64,000 bases of DNA from positions 1,364,001 through 1,428,000 of the forward strand of contig NZ_CP072600.1 in the NCBI RefSeq assembly GCF_019891175.1, given 5' to 3'. This document shows positions 31,143 to 39,682 of this stretch, piece by piece; the stretch's first letter is position 1; every line of letters starts with the position of its first letter. This DNA is from Leptothermofonsia sichuanensis E412. Its GTDB lineage: Bacteria > Cyanobacteriota > Cyanobacteriia > Leptolyngbyales > Leptolyngbyaceae. The notes under the pieces are model-generated. The model saw nothing but the letters and a program-made list of their open reading frames with translations, made no database searches and had not been told where the DNA came from. The position numbers were made by a program, and so were the translations under genes.

Positions 31143-32288
31143 ATGGATTATTCTTCCCATCATCCTGCATCTGATTCTACGGAAAACAAAATCAGCTCCG
31201 GGCGATCGCAGGATCAGAAAATGATGCAGCGGTGCCTGGAACTGGCTCGACAGGCATTGGGGAAAACGGCTCCCAATCCGCTGGTGGGGGCGGTTGTGGT
31301 TCAGGATGGGGAAATTGTGGGTGAGGGATTTCACCCCGCGGCGGGGCAGCCCCATGCCGAGGTGTTTGCCCTGCGCCAGGCTGGAGAGCGGGCCAGAGGT
31401 GCCACCATCTATATCAATCTGGAACCCTGTAACCACTTTGGGCGTACACCCCCCTGCTCAGAGGCGTTGATTCAGGCCGGCATCAAAAAAGCGGTGATTG
31501 GCATGATTGATCCAAACCCAAGGGTTGCCGGGAGTGGTGTTGCCCGGTTGCATCAGGCAGGGATTGAAGTGGTGGTGGGGGTAGAGGAAGCCGATTGCCA
31601 GGCGTTAAACGAAGCCTTTGTTTACCGGGTCACCCACCATCGCCCCCTGGGTATCTTGAAATATGCCATGACGCTGGATGGCAAAATTGCCACCACAACC
31701 GGCCATAGTAGCTGGGTTACCAGTTCGGCGGCCCGGGCAAAAGTTCACCAATGGCGAAGCGGTTGTGATGCGATCGTCATTGGTGGCAACACGGTTCGCC
31801 AGGACAATCCATTGCTGACCAGTCGGCAGGAACTTCACACGCCCCTACGAATTGTTATGAGCCGATCGCTCAACCTGCCCACCAATGCTCAACTCTGGAA
31901 TACCGCTACAGCTCCTACCCTGGTGGTGACGGAACCCGGTTCTAACCCGGAATTTCGTGCTTTTCTGGATGATCGGGGTGTGGAAGTGATTGAATTGATT
32001 CCCCTGACGCCCTCTGCCTTAATGACCTGCCTGTACGAACGGGGCTTGATGAGTGTTTTGTGGGAGTGCGGGGGAACCCTGGCGGCGCAGGCGATCGCCG
32101 ATGGTTCCATCCAAAAAATTCTGGCTTTCATTGCCCCTAAAATCATTGGCGGCAGCACAGCCCCTACCCCTGTCGGCGATCTGGGGTTAACAACCATGAC
32201 AGATGCGTTGCCGTTAGAGCGAGTAAGCTGGCAGTTGGTTGGCTCGGATCTGTTGATCGAAGGATATCTGGAAAAGGGGGCAAGGTAG
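31143..32288 (+). CDS. ribD: Bifunctional riboflavin deaminase/reductase RibD
   Basis: Catalyses deamination then NADPH-dependent reduction of the pyrimidine intermediate in riboflavin synthesis. The N-terminal deaminase has zinc-binding HAEVFAL and 'NLEPCNHFGRTPPCSEAL'; the C-terminal reductase includes 'KYAMTLDGKIATTTGHSSWV' and 'VLWECGGTLAAQAI'. Length is 381 aa. The start at 31143 leaves only 18 bp to the divergent neighbour; Met at 31221, with AGGA upstream, gives the more usual N-terminus (MMQRCLELARQALGK) and may be the real start. Confidence 0.95.
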   Translation: MDYSSHHPASDSTENKISSGRSQDQKMMQRCLELARQALGKTAPNPLVGAVVVQDGEIVGEGFHPAAGQPHAEVFALRQAGERARGATIYINLEPCNHFGRTPPCSEALIQAGIKKAVIGMIDPNPRVAGSGVARLHQAGIEVVVGVEEADCQALNEAFVYRVTHHRPLGILKYAMTLDGKIATTTGHSSWVTSSAARAKVHQWRSGCDAIVIGGNTVRQDNPLLTSRQELHTPLRIVMSRSLNLPTNAQLWNTATAPTLVVTEPGSNPEFRAFLDDRGVEVIELIPLTPSALMTCLYERGLMSVLWECGGTLAAQAIADGSIQKILAFIAPKIIGGSTAPTPVGDLGLTTMTDALPLERVSWQLVGSDLLIEGYLEKGAR

Positions 32289-32384
32289 GGCCGGTTCAGC
32301 CAGCGCTTTTGCTGAAATATCCGTGCATTTCCCTAAATCCTTGTTATATTCGCCCTAAGGAATGAGATTCTATAACCTGAAATT

Positions 32385-32460
32385 TCACCCCAGCGGCACA
32401 GAGAACACAGAGCCATCCCTCTCTACCCTCCCTGTCTCTGGGGTAAGACTCTAAGGTTTT
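32385..32460. repeat. Family-2 palindrome, copy 3
   Basis: TTCACCCCAGCGGCACAGAG at the left and CCTGTCTCTGGGGTAAGACT at the right, preceded by ATAACCTGAAA, the complement of the family's TTCAGGTTATA tail. Confidence 0.6.
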
Positions 32461-32524
32461 CGGTTGATTGAATCCACGATCCTCAGGGGGCTAGTTCAGG
32501 GAACTTTTACCCGGATCGTCGAGC

Positions 32525-33208
32525 TTGATGGTTTGTAATGAAATTAAGAACCTCTTTTCTCCTGTCCCCTTCTCCCCACCCGTTCCTTCTTCCCCAGGCA
32601 TGGTCGAAATCAAGCTCTTCAGTCTGTTGGTTGGCAGTCTTGGTTTGCAGGCAATGGTTGCCAGTGGTTGGTTACGATGGCAACAGGTGGTTTTAGAGCG
32701 GCAGTATGAAGCGGAGGAGGAAACGTTGACCCCCTACGAATCAAAAGACACCCTGGCTTCTTCCGAAGCCCAATCCAACGGTTATGGATCATTGCCAAAG
32801 GATCCACGGCTGACTGGGTGGGAGTTCAAAATCGTGCGGGCTAATCAGGACCTGTTTCGTGATCCCAAAGTGTTTAAGCGGCTCTGTGATGAGGAAGCTC
32901 AGGCTGGCTGGATATTGTTGGAGAAATTAGACGATCGCCGTGCCCGGTTCAAACGCCCGATTGCGCTGCGTGACATTATCAAACCTGAGTTTTTACCCCA
33001 CGATCCGTACCGTACTCACTTTGGGCCTACGTCAGACTGGAGCAGGATCCTGGTTGCGATCGCGATTTTCATTGCCTTACTGCTGCCTGCCTACCTGGGC
33101 TTTGCCTTAGTCTCAGCGACGCTTTCAACCACACGCCCCAGAGTGATTGACCCTCCCAAAATCTCACCCGCTCCAGAACCGCTACCCGCCCTGCCCAAAA
33201 AACTTTGA
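32525..33208 (+). CDS. Hypothetical membrane-anchored protein
   Basis: A protein of up to 227 aa. Met at 32600 (MVEIKLFSLLVGSLGLQAMV) starts directly at a hydrophobic segment and may be the true start. A central soluble part, 'LTGWEFKIVRANQDLFRDPK' to 'ILLEKLDDRRARFKRPI', looks like a compact domain, followed by a second transmembrane helix (about 175-200) and a proline-rich tail. This arrangement of two membrane segments flanking a small cytosolic domain occurs in uncharacterised cyanobacterial proteins. Confidence 0.65.
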   Translation: MMVCNEIKNLFSPVPFSPPVPSSPGMVEIKLFSLLVGSLGLQAMVASGWLRWQQVVLERQYEAEEETLTPYESKDTLASSEAQSNGYGSLPKDPRLTGWEFKIVRANQDLFRDPKVFKRLCDEEAQAGWILLEKLDDRRARFKRPIALRDIIKPEFLPHDPYRTHFGPTSDWSRILVAIAIFIALLLPAYLGFALVSATLSTTRPRVIDPPKISPAPEPLPALPKKL

Positions 33209-33276
33209 GGATTCATGCCTTCCCTTGGAGTGGATTTACGCAGGATGGTGGAGTGAATAAACTGGAAGGTCAGAGT

Positions 33277-33345
33277 TTTACCACAGAGAGCACAGAGGAA
33301 TTCTTGGTGGTCTCTGTGCTCTCTGCGGTGAAGGTTCAAAATAGG
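33277..33345. repeat. Family-2 palindrome, copy 4
   Basis: TTTTACCACAGAGAGCACAG at the left and CTGTGCTCTCTGCGGTGAAG at the right, with a GTTCAAAATA tail. Confidence 0.6.
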
Positions 33346-33358
33346 GACTGGCCGGGGG

Positions 33359-34483
33359 TTAAACAGGGTTTGCCTGGAGCCGACGCTGGAGCAGGTTGAT
33401 GATGGCAGGTTTTTCCAGCAGTCCAACCAGAATGTTATTGTCACGGATGACTGTCAGCGCTGGTAACTGCTTCTCTTCCAGAAGCCTGATGACATCCATC
33501 AAAGGCTGGTTGGACAGGACAGTTCTGAAGGACTCAATCGGTTGAGTCAGGTCTGCAACCGAAGTCTCTGACCAGCGATCGCCCGGTATCGTCTTCAACT
33601 GATCGACCGCTACTTCGCCAACCAGTTGCCCCGTAGCATTGGTGACCAGAAACTTGCGCCAGTTGGCAGGGTTGAGAATCAGCTGATCAGCGAACTCACG
33701 CAGGGAAAGCTGGTCAGAAACAACCGGGCTGTCTGGAGTAACCGCATCGGCAGCCGTCAATCCATCCAGTTGCTCTTGAACAGAAGCATACTGAGCCGCC
33801 TGACCCGCATTTTGTAACAGGAACCAGCCGATCAACAGGTTCCAGACACTACCGAAACTGCCAGTAAGAAGCAGGGGCAGAATACCGGAGGCGATCGCCC
33901 CCCAACCCACAATCTGACCCATGCGGCTGGCAAATTTAACCGCTTTGTAAGGATTGCCCGTAATTTTCCAGACCAGTGCTTTAAGGATGTTGCCACCATC
34001 CAGAGGCAAACCGGGGATTAGATTAAAGAGCGCCAGAGCCAGGTTAATATAAGTCAATAAACCCAGAATGGCTGCCAGGGGTCCAGAAACAGCGGTCACA
34101 TAGCCAGTGATGCCCAGCAGCCCTGCCAGCATCAGACTGACTAGAGGACCGGCGATCGCCACCCAGAATGCTTCCGCAGGAGTTTCTGACTCCCTGTCAA
34201 GGCTGGCAAAACCACCAAACAGAAACAGGGTGATGGAGTTGACCCCAACGCCCTGGCTTAGAGCAACAAAACTGTGCCCCAGTTCGTGGGCCAGAACCGA
34301 AGAAAACAACAGCAGGGCCGTCACCAGCCCCAGGATCAGGGGCACCCCTGCCGGCAAGCCTGGAAACTGGGCTGCCAGTCCACCACTGTAAGTCCAGGTC
34401 ACCAGTGCCAGGACCAGAAACCAGGAGGGATTGATGTAAAAGGGAATCCCAAACAGGTTCCCGACGCGGATATTGCCGTTCAT
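33359..34483 (-). CDS. Site-2 protease family metallopeptidase with C-terminal CBS domains
   Basis: A 374-aa intramembrane zinc protease of the M50 family. The HExxH motif is 'LAHELGHSFVALSQG' (about residue 66) and the third ligand is in 'LIPGLPLDGGNILKAL'; about six membrane segments precede a cytosolic region (about 245-370) that looks like a CBS pair. CBS pairs usually bind adenine nucleotides and gate activity. Substrate unknown; regulated proteolysis of a membrane-bound sigma factor or sensor is the family role. AGAGGTG precedes the ATG. A close paralogue is at 54726-55946. Confidence 0.92.
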   Translation of the reverse strand: MNGNIRVGNLFGIPFYINPSWFLVLALVTWTYSGGLAAQFPGLPAGVPLILGLVTALLLFSSVLAHELGHSFVALSQGVGVNSITLFLFGGFASLDRESETPAEAFWVAIAGPLVSLMLAGLLGITGYVTAVSGPLAAILGLLTYINLALALFNLIPGLPLDGGNILKALVWKITGNPYKAVKFASRMGQIVGWGAIASGILPLLLTGSFGSVWNLLIGWFLLQNAGQAAQYASVQEQLDGLTAADAVTPDSPVVSDQLSLREFADQLILNPANWRKFLVTNATGQLVGEVAVDQLKTIPGDRWSETSVADLTQPIESFRTVLSNQPLMDVIRLLEEKQLPALTVIRDNNILVGLLEKPAIINLLQRRLQANPV

Positions 34484-34683
34484 AACAGCACCTCTTTACT
34501 CGATTCGGAGCTTCTCGCTCCAGTTCATGTTCTGATTGTAACGAAATGTTAAATGAATTCTCAGAATCAGAAGGGGGCGATCACCGTCTGATCTGGTTGG
34601 GTTGTTGCACCAGTCTGACGAGACTTTTGCAAATGGTTTGGTTATGATGGGAAAGATTGATAAATGTTTGTTAACAAATATCA

Positions 34684-36162
34684 ATGAATGTATCGACCTC
34701 TGGTTTTGCAACTGTGAAAAACTCGTTGACCGGCAAGGTGCTGTTCGGTCATGAACCCTCGCCGGAGTTGATCGCCATCCTGCTTGTTTACTTCGTGCAG
34801 GGAATTCTGGGGCTGGCCCGGCTGGCGGTCAGTTTTTTTCTGAAGGATGACCTGGGACTCAGTCCGGCAGAAGTGTCTGCCCTGGTTGGGTTTGCTGCCC
34901 TGCCCTGGATGGTCAAACCCCTGTTCGGGTTCATTTCTGACGGAATGCCTATTGGGGGCTACCGGCGCCGTCCCTATCTGATTCTGTCTGGATTCCTGGG
35001 TGCGCTGGCCTGGGTGGCACTGGCGACCGTGGTGAATTCTGCCTGGTCTGCGATGGGGGCGATCGCCCTCAGTTCCCTCTCCATTGCTTTCAGCGATGTC
35101 ATTGTTGACTCGATTGTGGTTGAGCGGGCGCGCAAGGAGTCGGTCGGGGATGCCGGGTCATTGCAGTCTCTCTGCTGGGGAGCTACAGCGGTTGGCGGCA
35201 TTCTGACTGCCTATCTCAGTGGCTTTTTGCTCCAGCACTTCAGCACCCGCACTGTTTTTGGGATCACAGCAACTTTTCCGCTGATTGTCTCTCTGGTTGC
35301 CTGGTTAATTACTGAATCGCCCACTCCAGAGCAGGCTAACTGGACTGTGGTGAGGCAACAGCTTGGACAACTGCGTCAGGCCGTGAGCCAGAAGGCAATC
35401 TGGATGCCAACTGTGTTTTTGTTTCTCTGGCAGGCAACCCCAACGGCTGAGTCTGCTTTCTTCTTCTTCACCACCAATGAGTTGGGATTTGACCCGGAAT
35501 TTCTGGGACGGGTGCGACTGGTGACCAGTCTGGCCTCTCTGCTGGGGGTCTGGATGTTTCAGCGGTTTTTGCGGAATGTCCCCTATCGTACTATTTTTGG
35601 CTGGTCCACCGTGATTTCAGCGGCTCTGGGGTTGACTACGTTACTGCTGGTGACCCATGCCAACCGGGCACTGGGGATTAGCGATCGCTGGTTCAGTATC
35701 GGTGACAACCTGGTGTTGACGGTGATGGGACAGATTGCCTTTATGCCAGTCTTGGTCCTGGCGGCACGGCTCTGTCCTGCCGGGGTGGAAGCGACCCTGT
35801 TTGCGCTGTTGATGTCAGTGGTGAATCTGGCTGGATTGCTCTCCTATGAATCCGGTGCCCTGCTGATGCACTGGATGGGCATCACAGAACGTAATTTTTC
35901 GAATCTGGCCCTCCTGGTTGTGATTACCAATCTCAGTACACTGTTGCCATTGCCGTTGCTAGGCTGGCTACCTCCAGCGACAGAACAACCGGATGGCTCC
36001 GCCGGGTCAGTGCCACGCTTACCAACGGTGCCGGTCGCCCTGGACTTTGACCCCTCTGCCTCGAAACACCTGGAGCAACCGTTTATGCCTGACCTGGTCA
36101 CAGAACTGGTCAATACGGCAAACCGGGAGGCTGAAGAATCCATACTGCTCTCTGAGGATTAG
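34684..36162 (+). CDS. BT1-family folate/biopterin transporter
   Basis: A 492-aa 12-helix transporter of the BT1 branch of the major facilitator superfamily, known for folate and pterin transport in cyanobacteria, plastids and Leishmania. Typical parts are 'ELIAILLVYFVQGILGLARL', 'LPWMVKPLFGFISDGMPIGG' and 'AFSDVIVDSIVVERAR'. The carotenoid oxygenase starts six bases after its stop, so both are probably cotranscribed, although the functional link is unclear. Confidence 0.92.
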   Translation: MNVSTSGFATVKNSLTGKVLFGHEPSPELIAILLVYFVQGILGLARLAVSFFLKDDLGLSPAEVSALVGFAALPWMVKPLFGFISDGMPIGGYRRRPYLILSGFLGALAWVALATVVNSAWSAMGAIALSSLSIAFSDVIVDSIVVERARKESVGDAGSLQSLCWGATAVGGILTAYLSGFLLQHFSTRTVFGITATFPLIVSLVAWLITESPTPEQANWTVVRQQLGQLRQAVSQKAIWMPTVFLFLWQATPTAESAFFFFTTNELGFDPEFLGRVRLVTSLASLLGVWMFQRFLRNVPYRTIFGWSTVISAALGLTTLLLVTHANRALGISDRWFSIGDNLVLTVMGQIAFMPVLVLAARLCPAGVEATLFALLMSVVNLAGLLSYESGALLMHWMGITERNFSNLALLVVITNLSTLLPLPLLGWLPPATEQPDGSAGSVPRLPTVPVALDFDPSASKHLEQPFMPDLVTELVNTANREAEESILLSED

Positions 36163-36168
36163 GGCCAG

Positions 36169-37695
36169 ATGCAAACCGTAATTGACAGCTCGATTGGCTT
36201 CAGCCGTGAAGATTGGCAACGGGGTTATGCTTCTTTGAAGCAAGAGTTTGACTACTGGATTGATGAGATCGAAGGAATCATCCCCTCGGATTTGCATGGC
36301 ACCCTGTTTCGGAATGGTCCCGGTTTGCTGGATGTCAATGGAAAGCGGCTGCACCACCCATTTGATGGAGATGGCATGATCTGTGCCATTTCGTTTAAGG
36401 AGGGTCGTGCCCATTTTCGCAACCGCTTCGTCCGTACTGAAGGTTATCTGCGGGAACAGTCCGCCGGTCGTATTCTTTATCGGGGAGTGTTTGGTACGCA
36501 AAAGCCGGGGGGTTGGCTGGCAAATGCTTTTGACTTTCGTCTGAAAAATATTGCCAATACCCATGTTATTTACTGGGGGGGAAAGTTGCTGGCGCTGTGG
36601 GAAGCCGCAGAACCTCATCGGCTCGACCCCTCCACCCTGGAAACCCTGGGACTGGATGATCTGGATGGCATACTGCAACCTGGGGAGGCATTTGCAGCCC
36701 ATCCCCGGATTGACCCTGCCTGCGATCGCACCAATGGTGAACCCTGCCTGGTGAACTTCTCCATCAAATCGGGTCTGTCTTCAACCTTTAAGATTTACGA
36801 ATTCAATCCGCTGGGGCAGCTCGTCAGTACATACGATCGGGTGGTTCCTGGCTTTGCCTTTGTTCACGACTTTGTGATCACCCCTAATTACTGCATTTTT
36901 TTCCAGAATCCCGTCCGGTTTAACCCACTTCCCTATGCGATCGGTCTCCAATCGGCTGGACAGTGCATTACGTTTCACCCGGAACAGCCAACCAGAATTG
37001 TGCTGATTCCGAGGCCGCCAGGCAATCAGGGTCAGACAATGGACGAGCAACCAGCGCCGCAAACCCGACCGACAGGGAAACCAGGGGCAGTCACCTTTGA
37101 GGTTTTATCCGGGTTTGTTTTTCATCACGCCAACGCCTTTGAGCAGGGAAATCAACTGGTGATTGATTCCATCTGTTATGCATCCCTGCCGACGGTAGAA
37201 CCTGATGCGGACTATCGAGAGACTGACTTTGATGCGCTTGCACCCGGTCAACTCTGGCGGTTTCGACTCGACCTGGATACCGGAGCGGTTCAACGTCAAT
37301 CCCTGGAAAGCCGCTGCTGTGAATTCCCCGCTGTGCATCCCAATCACGTTGGGCGACCTTACCGTTACACCTACCTGGCCGCCGCCCATGCGCCCAGCGG
37401 CAATGCCCCCAACCAGGCAATTCTCAAGGTTGATATGGAATCAAATCAACGCCAGATCTGGAGTGCGGCTCCCAGAGGGTTTGTTGGTGAACCAGTGTTT
37501 TTGCCGCGCTCAGGCACCGCGGAAGATGATGGCTGGTTGCTGGCGCTGGTGTTTGATGCTGCCTGCGATCGCTCCAGTGTTGTAATCCTGGATGCCCGGG
37601 ACCTGAACCGGGGACCTGTTGCCCGCCTGCATCTAAAACACCATGTTCCCTATGGCTTGCACGGTAGTTTTACACCCCAATGGTTTATGGACTAG
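36169..37695 (+). CDS. Carotenoid (apocarotenoid) oxygenase
   Basis: A 508-aa member of the RPE65/carotenoid cleavage dioxygenase family. Four iron-ligand histidines are visible in 'FAAHPRIDPACD', 'FAFVHDFVITPN', 'GFVFHHANAFEQ' and the C-terminal 'VPYGLHGSF'. The N-terminal 'LHGTLFRNGPGLLDVNGKRL' and 'HPFDGDGMICAISF' are family hallmarks. By size and origin it resembles the cyanobacterial apocarotenoid 15,15'-oxygenase that makes retinal, but substrate choice cannot be read off. It is tightly spaced after the BT1 transporter. Confidence 0.93.
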   Translation: MQTVIDSSIGFSREDWQRGYASLKQEFDYWIDEIEGIIPSDLHGTLFRNGPGLLDVNGKRLHHPFDGDGMICAISFKEGRAHFRNRFVRTEGYLREQSAGRILYRGVFGTQKPGGWLANAFDFRLKNIANTHVIYWGGKLLALWEAAEPHRLDPSTLETLGLDDLDGILQPGEAFAAHPRIDPACDRTNGEPCLVNFSIKSGLSSTFKIYEFNPLGQLVSTYDRVVPGFAFVHDFVITPNYCIFFQNPVRFNPLPYAIGLQSAGQCITFHPEQPTRIVLIPRPPGNQGQTMDEQPAPQTRPTGKPGAVTFEVLSGFVFHHANAFEQGNQLVIDSICYASLPTVEPDADYRETDFDALAPGQLWRFRLDLDTGAVQRQSLESRCCEFPAVHPNHVGRPYRYTYLAAAHAPSGNAPNQAILKVDMESNQRQIWSAAPRGFVGEPVFLPRSGTAEDDGWLLALVFDAACDRSSVVILDARDLNRGPVARLHLKHHVPYGLHGSFTPQWFMD

Positions 37696-37845
37696 TGCAC
37701 CACATCGTACTGCATTGTCTGGCTGCCAGCGGGAGCTTCCGCGGGGATTCCCAAGCGGATTTGAAGTAGGGCGATCGCTCACCAGTGGACTACACGTTGA
37801 CGAAATTTTCCGGGCAGAGCCGTGGAAACGAGAGTACCCCCCCCA

Positions 37846-37879
37846 AGACCTCGGAGGTTTCTGAAAACCTCTGAGGTCT
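37846..37879. terminator. 15-bp-arm hairpin downstream of target gene 1
   Basis: AGACCTCGGAGGTTT, loop CTGA, AAACCTCTGAGGTCT, with one imperfect pair. It lies about 70 bp beyond the stop of the minus-strand target gene. It may act as a terminator, or as the hairpin/cruciform known to aid retrohoming in other DGRs. Confidence 0.5.
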
Positions 37880-37905
37880 AAGCCGCACAGAGCAAAAAAA
37901 ATTTG

Positions 37906-37920
37906 TGGCGCTGCGCGCCA
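37906..37920. other. Short GC hairpin after the first variable repeat
   Basis: TGGCGC, TGC, GCGCCA: a perfect 6-bp stem with a 3-base loop, about 35 bp beyond the invariant end of the variable repeat. The identical hairpin follows the second variable repeat (40829-40843). Position suits the DGR hairpin known from Bordetella phage, though the spacing is larger. Confidence 0.5.
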
Positions 37921-37950
37921 AAGAGGGCAAGAGGGCAAAAGGGTAAAGGG

Positions 37951-38781
37951 CTACAGAGTCCTGGGACTGGAGCAACAAACACGAAAACCGATGAAGTCGC
38001 TGCGGTTGACGGGGTCGTTGAGGTCGCGGTAAGCGGAGCGGCAATCCCTCGGATAGATGATCCAGGAGCCGCCGCGAATAACACGGGTTGCATTTTCATT
38101 ACGGGTTAACCAGGCGCTGCCATCCGTCGGTGCACCGTTGAAATTGTTATGCCAGTGATCCTGGCACCATTCAAAAACATTCCCGTGCATCTCGGACAGA
38201 CCAAAGGCATTGGCAATGCCAAAGTAGTCTACAGGTGTGGTTTCCTGGCGATACTCCCCTATGGGACCATCAGCGTAAGCTACTGATGCATCATAGTTAG
38301 CAAGCTCATCGGTGAGGGTTTTGCCAAAGTGGAAGGGGGTAGTGGTTCCAGCACGGCAGGCATACTCCCATTCGGCTTCTGTCGGCAGGCGGTAGGGGCG
38401 GTTGGTATGTTTTTCGAGCCGGGCACAGAATTCAACGGCCTCGTACCAGGAAACCTGCTCTACCGGATGGTTACCCTTGCTTTTGAAGTAGGAAGGCTCA
38501 GGGTCTAACTCTCGTTCAACCTGGGGCAGGTGGGCAACGGCACGCCATTGTGCCTGGGTAATCGGATAACGCCCCATAAAAAATTGGGGAACGGTTACAT
38601 CATGCTGGGGACTTTCCGAATTGTCATTCCTTTCAAGCTCATCCACTGGGGAACCCATTGTAAAGCTGCCACCGGGAATAAGAACCATGTGGAGCGGGAG
38701 GGCGGTACCTACATCCAGTAGCGGTTCGATGTAACCTTGTCCGGTGCCCGAAGTACGGCGAATCGTAAGACGGTTCTTCAT
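37951..38781 (-). CDS. FGE-sulfatase/C-type-lectin-fold protein, DGR target 1
   Basis: A 276-aa stand-alone formylglycine-generating-enzyme-type domain: 'HMVLIPGGSFTMGSP', 'FFMGRYPITQAQWRAVAHLP', 'HPVEQVSWYEAVEFC', 'YRLPTEAEWEYACRAGTTTP', 'MHGNVFEWCQDHWHNN' and 'ATRVIRGGSW'. The last 41 codons are variable repeat 1, whose Asn-type codon positions differ from the template. The paired catalytic cysteines of true FGEs are not apparent, so it is probably a ligand-binding display scaffold. The start at 38781 has GGAGGAG nine bases upstream. Unlike target 2 it has no effector or regulatory domain. The template repeat lies about 210 bp upstream in the same orientation. Confidence 0.92.
   Translation of the reverse strand: MKNRLTIRRTSGTGQGYIEPLLDVGTALPLHMVLIPGGSFTMGSPVDELERNDNSESPQHDVTVPQFFMGRYPITQAQWRAVAHLPQVERELDPEPSYFKSKGNHPVEQVSWYEAVEFCARLEKHTNRPYRLPTEAEWEYACRAGTTTPFHFGKTLTDELANYDASVAYADGPIGEYRQETTPVDYFGIANAFGLSEMHGNVFEWCQDHWHNNFNGAPTDGSAWLTRNENATRVIRGGSWIIYPRDCRSAYRDLNDPVNRSDFIGFRVCCSSPRTL
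37955..38075 (-). repeat. DGR variable repeat 1 (VR1)
   Basis: 121 bp aligned to the template at 38989-39109. I count 13 differences within the mutable part, all where the template has T on the + strand (A on the coding strand); changes go to A, C and G. The 3' end on the coding strand (37955-37987) has no T-position change and carries one G-to-C difference (37960), which marks it as the initiation-of-mutagenic-homing region. Confidence 0.93.
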
Positions 38782-39322
38782 GCATTGGTCTCCTCCGGGA
38801 TACCGACACCTTCAATATGGAGAGAATGGAGAGAGCCAGCTAACGCTTCGGTTGCCCTACCAGGCTAGCTGGCCCGGTTTGATTTTTGGATACCTCAAAG
38901 GGTATCGCCGGAGTAGGTCTGGACTCTTCTGCGGTACGCCTGACAGATTCCCATCTGCCAGTTCTGACCAACCATTGCTGGCATTAGAAGAGTGCTGGGA
39001 CTGGAGCAACAAACACGAAAACCGATGTTGTTGTTGCGGTTGTCGGGGTTGTTGTTGTTGCGGTAAGCGGAGCGGCAATTCCTCGGATTGTTGTTCCAGG
39101 AGCCGCCGCTTTTCGCGGCCTACCCCATATTCAGGATACAGGAAAGAGAAGGCAGGAGACAGGAGAGTGTAACGCACCAATAATTTCCCCCTTCTGCCAT
39201 GTGCCCCCCTGCCGTCTGCCTTTCTATCCAGAAGGCGAAATTCCACTTATTTTTAGAGTTGGGCATCAAGGCACTGTAGGATTATTTCTGCCAACCCGCA
39301 TTAGCTTTAGGCAGCAAAAATT
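38782..39322. other. Non-coding DGR core between target 1 and the avd-like gene
   Basis: Contains the template repeat and, closer to target 1, an 8-bp inverted repeat GCCAGCTA (38835-38842) / TAGCTGGC (38866-38873). The open frames here on both strands are shadows of the AAC-rich template. The DGR RNA must be transcribed leftward from somewhere between about 39110 and 39322, back to back with the avd-RT promoter. Confidence 0.6.
38989..39109 (-). ncRNA. DGR template repeat (TR)
   Basis: 121 bp whose minus strand reads GGCGGCTCCTGGAACAACAA..., a run of AAC codons ending in the GFRVCC segment shared with both targets. The mutable part is 39028-39095 (twelve AAC/AAT codons by my count); the remaining + strand left part (38989-39027) is the invariant counterpart. 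All differences between TR and the VRs in the mutable part are at TR adenines, so the template RNA must be the minus-strand transcript. That is opposite to the RT gene. RNA ends are not determined. Confidence 0.93.
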
Positions 39323-39682
39323 ATGCCCAAAGAGTTGTCAATTATTCAGAAAACCTATGACCTGATCAAGTGGTACGTACCGATTTTGAACCGCTTGCCG
39401 CGAGACCATCGATTTCAGTTGGGAGATCGAATGATAAGCGGACTATATGAGTTGATGGAAAGCCTGATCGTGGTTCGTTACCAGCGGGATAAGCTGGCTC
39501 AATTGCAATTGATCAATAGCAAACTGGATATTTTGCGTTACCAGACCCGACTTCTGTTAGATTTTGAACTGCTTTCCAGTAAAGGATATCAGTATGCTGG
39601 ACAGTTGATCAATGGGATTGGTGTGGAGCTGGGTGGCTGGATCAAGCAGCAGGAAAAGAAACCTCATGAAACGCTACGGTAA
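39323..39682 (+). CDS. Avd-like DGR accessory protein
   Basis: A 119-aa all-helical protein directly upstream of the reverse transcriptase; segments '[20 protein letters not shown]', '[20 protein letters not shown]', '[20 protein letters not shown]' and a final basic helix match a four-helix bundle. DGR accessory proteins (bAvd type) form pentameric, positively charged barrels that bind RT and template RNA. Its stop overlaps the RT start at 39666 by 17 bases, implying coupled translation. Confidence 0.85.
   Translation: MPKELSIIQKTYDLIKWYVPILNRLPRDHRFQLGDRMISGLYELMESLIVVRYQRDKLAQLQLINSKLDILRYQTRLLLDFELLSSKGYQYAGQLINGIGVELGGWIKQQEKKPHETLR

Larger units (their letters stand above)
37815..37954. 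repeat. Duplicated DGR tail block, copy 1
   Basis: About 140 bp, nearly identical to 40738-40877, with about three differences (one C/T change near the left end, one extra C, and CTCTGAG versus CTCCGAG). It contains a 15-bp-arm hairpin (37846-37879) and a short GC hairpin (37906-37920). In the other copy the left part encodes the C-terminus of the reverse transcriptase, so this copy carries a fragment of RT coding sequence without the gene. Confidence 0.85.

Noticed and set aside
37878-38109. Open frames over VR1 and its tail, also appearing over VR2 (40801-41032).
   Set aside because: They are parallel shadows of the duplicated block; their similarity comes from the DNA repeat, not from coding.
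38744-39246. Open frames on both strands over the template repeat (142 codons plus strand, 129 codons minus strand).
   Set aside because: They read through the AAC/GTT-rich template in frames other than the VR frame and give Cys/Gly- or Gln/Pro-rich low-complexity products with no ribosome sites.
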